From an uncultured Agathobacter sp. (GTDB taxonomy: Bacteria; Bacillota; Clostridia; Lachnospirales; Lachnospiraceae): a DNA stretch of 9,169 nucleotides. This document shows, one piece after another, positions 6,668 to 9,169 of this stretch. Every line of letters begins with the position of its first letter. Positions within the stretch are counted from its first letter, which is position 1. The notes beneath the pieces were generated by a model, which was not told the origin of the DNA, made no database searches, and was given only the letters and a program-made list of their open reading frames with translations. The stretch covers positions 1-9,169 of the forward strand of contig CAKRKX010000088.1 in the NCBI GenBank assembly GCA_934358675.1, read 5' to 3'. Made by a program: the position numbers and the translations under genes.

Positions 6668-7450
6668 CTACGCCTGATGCTCGGTCATATGCTTCCGGTA
6701 CCACTTCGGCATCAGGGTATTCTGACACCGCTCATTGTGACGAGGCCTGATCTCCATCGTCGCGTAGTACTGCTTCCACAGTTCCACAAAATAATCCGGC
6801 TGACTGTCCGGTATTTCAAGTTCCTGTCCCTCAACCAGTACGCACGCATGCAGCTTCTCATGTACGGCTGCAAGCTTCCGGTTATTGTCATATATAATAA
6901 AGTTTTCATTCGGGAATCGGTCCTCAAAATGTTCCATCATAAGCGGCACCAGATTACACTTCGGTTCCACCTGTGCCAGAAGAACCGCACCGCCCGTCTG
7001 ATTCGCATTCCCCACTTCCTCAAAACGGAGAAAACCGTAAAACTTATCGATCTCATTGTTCACTTTGCGCGCAAGCTCCATCACGCGCATCACATACGGG
7101 TCGGACAGATGCCCCTCGATACTGTGTCCGCTTCCGAACGCCCGCACCAGATAACCAAGCACCACACTGGCGCGCTCCTCATCAAAGTGACACAACGCCT
7201 CCAGAAGCGTCTCATAGACCGAATACCCCAGACGTCTCCGAATCGTCTGCACCGTCTTCTCCACCTTGATCGGATCCTTTGCGACCGCAAGCTCCGTCGA
7301 AAACAGAGTCAGATTTCCTTCTCCGATCGCAATCTTAATACTGTCCGTGTAGGGACGCTCCATCTGATTCTTATATACAAACGCATCATAGATTGCGGTA
7401 AAGATTCCATCTAAGGAATCCTCACACCGCAACGTCAGTTCACGACTCAT
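6668..7450 (-). CDS. TIGR03915 / DUF4130-type putative DNA repair protein
   Basis: This 260-residue soluble protein is the regular genomic partner of the radical SAM protein encoded just upstream; in other bacteria the pair is adjacent, and some relatives are fused to a uracil-DNA glycosylase-like domain. Features typical of the family are LRCEDSLDGIFTAIYDAF at the N-terminus (7-24), GFLRFEEVG (139-147), AQVEPKCNLVPLMMEHFEDRF (159-179) with ENFIIYD after it, and the C-terminal HNERCQNTLMPKWY block (238-251). The start at 7450 is chosen because AAGGAAGGTGG precedes that ATG; an in-frame ATG at 7474 would overlap the radical SAM gene. Only 13 bases separate the two genes, so they form one operon. 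The biochemical activity is not established; a role in handling damaged or modified DNA is inferred from the partner and the LexA control. Confidence 0.88.
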   Translation of the reverse strand: MSRELTLRCEDSLDGIFTAIYDAFVYKNQMERPYTDSIKIAIGEGNLTLFSTELAVAKDPIKVEKTVQTIRRRLGYSVYETLLEALCHFDEERASVVLGYLVRAFGSGHSIEGHLSDPYVMRVMELARKVNNEIDKFYGFLRFEEVGNANQTGGAVLLAQVEPKCNLVPLMMEHFEDRFPNENFIIYDNNRKLAAVHEKLHACVLVEGQELEIPDSQPDYFVELWKQYYATMEIRPRHNERCQNTLMPKWYRKHMTEHQA

Positions 7451-7463
7451 TCTGCCACCTTCC

Positions 7464-8972
7464 TTACTGCGCAATCCCCATCTGTCCCATATAGTCCTGC
7501 AGCGTCATCTGCTCATAGCCCACACTCGATCCGTTGGGAAGCAACATCTGCGCAGGCTTCTCATTGTAGATCAGATGTCTTGTGATATATCCTTCCTCGA
7601 TCTTCGTCGGATACATCATTCTTCCCTTGCAGGTAATAAAATACACGGCGCGTTTCAACACAACGCCCATCTTCTTAATATCGGCAAAATCAAGCTGCGC
7701 AAACCGTCTGGCAGCAAGAATCCGCTTCGCACTCTTCGTTCCGATCCCCGGCACACGAAGAAGCGTGTAGTAATCCGCTTTATTGATCTCCACCGGAAAC
7801 TGTTCCAGATGATGCACCGCCCAGTCACACTTCGGGTCGATCAGCTCGTTGAAATTCGGATGCTTCTCCGAGAGCAGCTCATCCGTCTGAAACCCGTAAA
7901 AACGAAGCAGAAAATCCGCCTGATAAAGCCTGTGCTCGCGCAGAAGCGGAGGCCCGCCCGGCGTATCCGGCAGCTCACTGTCCTGATTGACATTGATAAA
8001 AGCGGAATAGAACACTCGCTTCATCGCAAATCGCTGATACAGCGCTTCCGATACCGCCATAATCTGATAGTCCGTCTCCCCGGTTGCCCCGATGATCATC
8101 TGCGTGCTCTGTCCGGCAGGCACAAAATACCGGTCCGGATGTGCCAATCCCGCCTGTGTCTGCGGTACTTTCTGCAAGCTCCAGTGTTTCTCGGCAACCT
8201 GATCTGCCTTCTTCTGTGCAATTGCAGCGACACCCTGCTGATAATCGATCAACCGGTCATAACTGTCCCGGATTTCCGCCAGCTGATTATAATACGACTT
8301 CTCGTCAATATAGACACGGCTTTTCATGCTGGTCACACCGTGATGATGACGGCTCTCCTCGATCCCGTTCTGAATCTGCCGCATCGGTGATAAGATATTG
8401 CGACGCACCTTATTCGGCGCGATCTGCCGCAGCCCCTCGGAAGTCGGCAATTCCAGATTCACGCTCATGCGGTCCGCAAGATAACCGATCATCTCCACAA
8501 TCTCCTGCGAAGCACCCGGAATCCCCTTCACATGCACATATCCGTTAAAACGATACTTTGTCCGAAGCAGATAAAGTGTCTCATACAGCAGTCCCATCGT
8601 ATAGTTCGGCGACTGTATGATACCGGAGCTTAAAAACAACCCCTCGATATAGTTTCTCCGATAAAATTCCACCGTCAGCCTGCACACCTCATCCGGCGTA
8701 AACGTTGCCCGCTTCACATCGTTCGACACACGGTTCACACAGTACTTGCAATCATAGATACATTCATTCGTAAAAAGAATCTTCAGCAGCGAAATGCAGC
8801 GTCCGTCCCCGGTAAAAGCATGACAGATTCCGCTCGCATGCGCATTACCGGTACTCACGCCATCCCCGCCTCTTTGTACACCACTGGATGTACATGCGAC
8901 ATCATACTTCGCCGCATCCGACAGAATCGTCAGTTTTTCCATCACGGAATCCATCTGCATCACATTCGCCAC
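7464..8972 (-). CDS. Putative DNA modification/repair radical SAM protein (TIGR03916 type)
   Basis: This 502-residue protein should bind a [4Fe-4S] cluster through C71, C75 and C78 in CIYDCKYC and cleave S-adenosylmethionine to form a radical. Next to the N-terminus is the family block MEKLTILSDAAKYDVACTSSG (11-31), with further cysteines at 50 and 59. Other family blocks are LFLSSGI (112-118), VKGIPGA (148-154), FVPAGQSTQMIIGATGE (283-299) and PPLLREHRLYQADFLLRFYGF (341-361). A helix-hairpin-helix, LLRVPGIGTKSAKRILAAR (404-422), suggests DNA binding. Residues about 209-278 form a long polar, helix-rich stretch that may be an insertion. The GTG at 8972 is chosen as start: AGGAGG lies seven bases upstream, whereas the longer frame to 9068 crosses its own promoter. 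An ATG at 8990 sits inside the ribosome site and is a poorer choice. Substrate and reaction are unknown; distant kinship to spore photoproduct lyase is often noted. Confidence 0.9.
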   Translation of the reverse strand: MANVMQMDSVMEKLTILSDAAKYDVACTSSGVQRGGDGVSTGNAHASGICHAFTGDGRCISLLKILFTNECIYDCKYCVNRVSNDVKRATFTPDEVCRLTVEFYRRNYIEGLFLSSGIIQSPNYTMGLLYETLYLLRTKYRFNGYVHVKGIPGASQEIVEMIGYLADRMSVNLELPTSEGLRQIAPNKVRRNILSPMRQIQNGIEESRHHHGVTSMKSRVYIDEKSYYNQLAEIRDSYDRLIDYQQGVAAIAQKKADQVAEKHWSLQKVPQTQAGLAHPDRYFVPAGQSTQMIIGATGETDYQIMAVSEALYQRFAMKRVFYSAFINVNQDSELPDTPGGPPLLREHRLYQADFLLRFYGFQTDELLSEKHPNFNELIDPKCDWAVHHLEQFPVEINKADYYTLLRVPGIGTKSAKRILAARRFAQLDFADIKKMGVVLKRAVYFITCKGRMMYPTKIEEGYITRHLIYNEKPAQMLLPNGSSVGYEQMTLQDYMGQMGIAQ

Positions 8973-8979
8973 TGGTATC

Positions 8980-8985
8980 CCTCCT
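8980..8985 (-). promoter_or_regulatory. Ribosome binding site fixing a GTG start
   Basis: AGGAGG on the minus strand lies seven bases before the GTG at 8972, which is optimal spacing. The ATG at 8990 overlaps this site and has none of its own, and all earlier in-frame starts lie upstream of the predicted transcription start. Confidence 0.75.
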
Positions 8986-8993
8986 CTCATTTG

Positions 8994-9007
8994 CAAACAT
9001 ATGTTTG
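8994..9007. promoter_or_regulatory. LexA box 1 (SOS operator) at the transcription start
   Basis: CAAACATATGTTTG is a perfect 14-bp palindrome that fits the Gram-positive LexA site (CGAAC-N4-GTTCG) with A in place of G in each half. It covers the predicted transcription start (near 9006) of the radical SAM operon. Confidence 0.75.
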
Positions 9008-9012
9008 TGTCA

Positions 9013-9041
9013 ATTATAATTCCCGAACATTCGTTTGTCAA
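9013..9041 (-). promoter_or_regulatory. SigmaA promoter of the radical SAM operon
   Basis: Read on the minus strand, TTGACA (9036-9041) and TATAAT (9013-9018) are both perfect consensus boxes with exactly 17 bp between them. This is a very strong promoter, kept in check by two LexA-type boxes, one in the spacer and one at the start site. The leader to the GTG at 8972 would be about 34 nt. Confidence 0.85.
9024..9037. promoter_or_regulatory. LexA box 2 (SOS operator) in the promoter spacer
   Basis: On the minus strand this reads CAAACGAATGTTCG, which matches the Bacillus-type LexA consensus (CGAACRNRYGTTYG) at every position except one. It overlaps the end of the -35 box and the spacer. Its centre is 30 bp from that of box 1, about three helical turns, so two LexA dimers could sit on nearly the same face. 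Confidence 0.8.
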
Positions 9042-9068
9042 CATGGAGATTATTTCATTTTTTTCCAA

Positions 9069-9169
9069 TTGTCTCGTAACACATTACACAATTCGGGTTT
9101 GTCGACTTAGATTTTTCGTATTCTAAGGCGGACGACACCGGATAATATAGGTGTAAAAACTGGCAGTGT
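9069..9169. other. Window-edge intergenic DNA with two small dyads
   Basis: No gene can be supported here. Two inverted repeats follow each other: CGACTTAGA (9103-9111) with TCTAAGGCG (9122-9130), eight of nine positions paired around 10 bases, and ACACC (9135-9139) with GGTGT (9150-9154). They may be part of a repeat, a leader or a terminator of a gene beyond the edge, but neither is followed by a T run inside the window. Confidence 0.3.

Noticed and set aside
6677..7414. A 245-codon + strand frame opposite the TIGR03915 gene
   Set aside because: It is rich in R, H, L and I in the manner of antisense shadows, has no ribosome site, and the minus-strand gene is clearly real.
7575..8390. A 271-codon + strand frame opposite the radical SAM gene
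   Set aside because: It has shadow-type composition and no family resemblance; the opposite strand carries a conserved enzyme with its motifs in order.

Overview
The window looks like ordinary chromosomal DNA from a Gram-positive gut-type anaerobe, most likely a Lachnospiraceae (Clostridia). The evidence is Gram-positive-style Shine-Dalgarno sites, sigmaA-type promoters, Bacillus/Clostridium-type LexA boxes, an AgrC/AgrA-like sensor pair, a DegV protein and a DUF5721 protein. I cannot name the species. Nine protein genes are supported. No RNA gene, transposase, CRISPR array or prophage gene is visible.

Left part (1-2470, + strand): the window opens with a nested palindrome of about 233 bp, which looks like a mobile or interspersed non-coding repeat. 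A good promoter and a leader of about 100 nt with short direct repeats follow. They precede a two-gene operon for a LytTR response regulator and a GHKL-type membrane histidine kinase. A strong bidirectional hairpin ends this operon and the convergent degV gene.

Middle part (2482-6512): on the minus strand lie a DegV-family lipid-binding protein and a complete M18 zinc aminopeptidase, each with its own likely promoter. A divergent Nudix hydrolase lies on the + strand behind a promoter whose start site overlaps an 8+8 bp dyad. Nudix and a cold-shock protein are convergent and share a second bidirectional terminator. A DUF5721 protein of unknown function lies upstream of the cold-shock gene.

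Right part (6513-9169, minus strand): a two-gene operon codes for a radical SAM protein with a C-terminal helix-hairpin-helix and its usual partner, a TIGR03915/DUF4130-type protein. This pair is thought to act in DNA repair or modification, but its chemistry is not established. Its promoter is the clearest regulatory signal in the window: an almost consensus -35/-10 pair carrying two LexA-type boxes with centres 30 bp apart, so the pair should belong to the SOS regulon. The promoter position also moves the radical SAM start to a GTG at 8972.

Most worth following up are the SOS-controlled radical SAM/TIGR03915 pair and the nested palindrome at the left edge. The rest is mostly conserved housekeeping and signalling.
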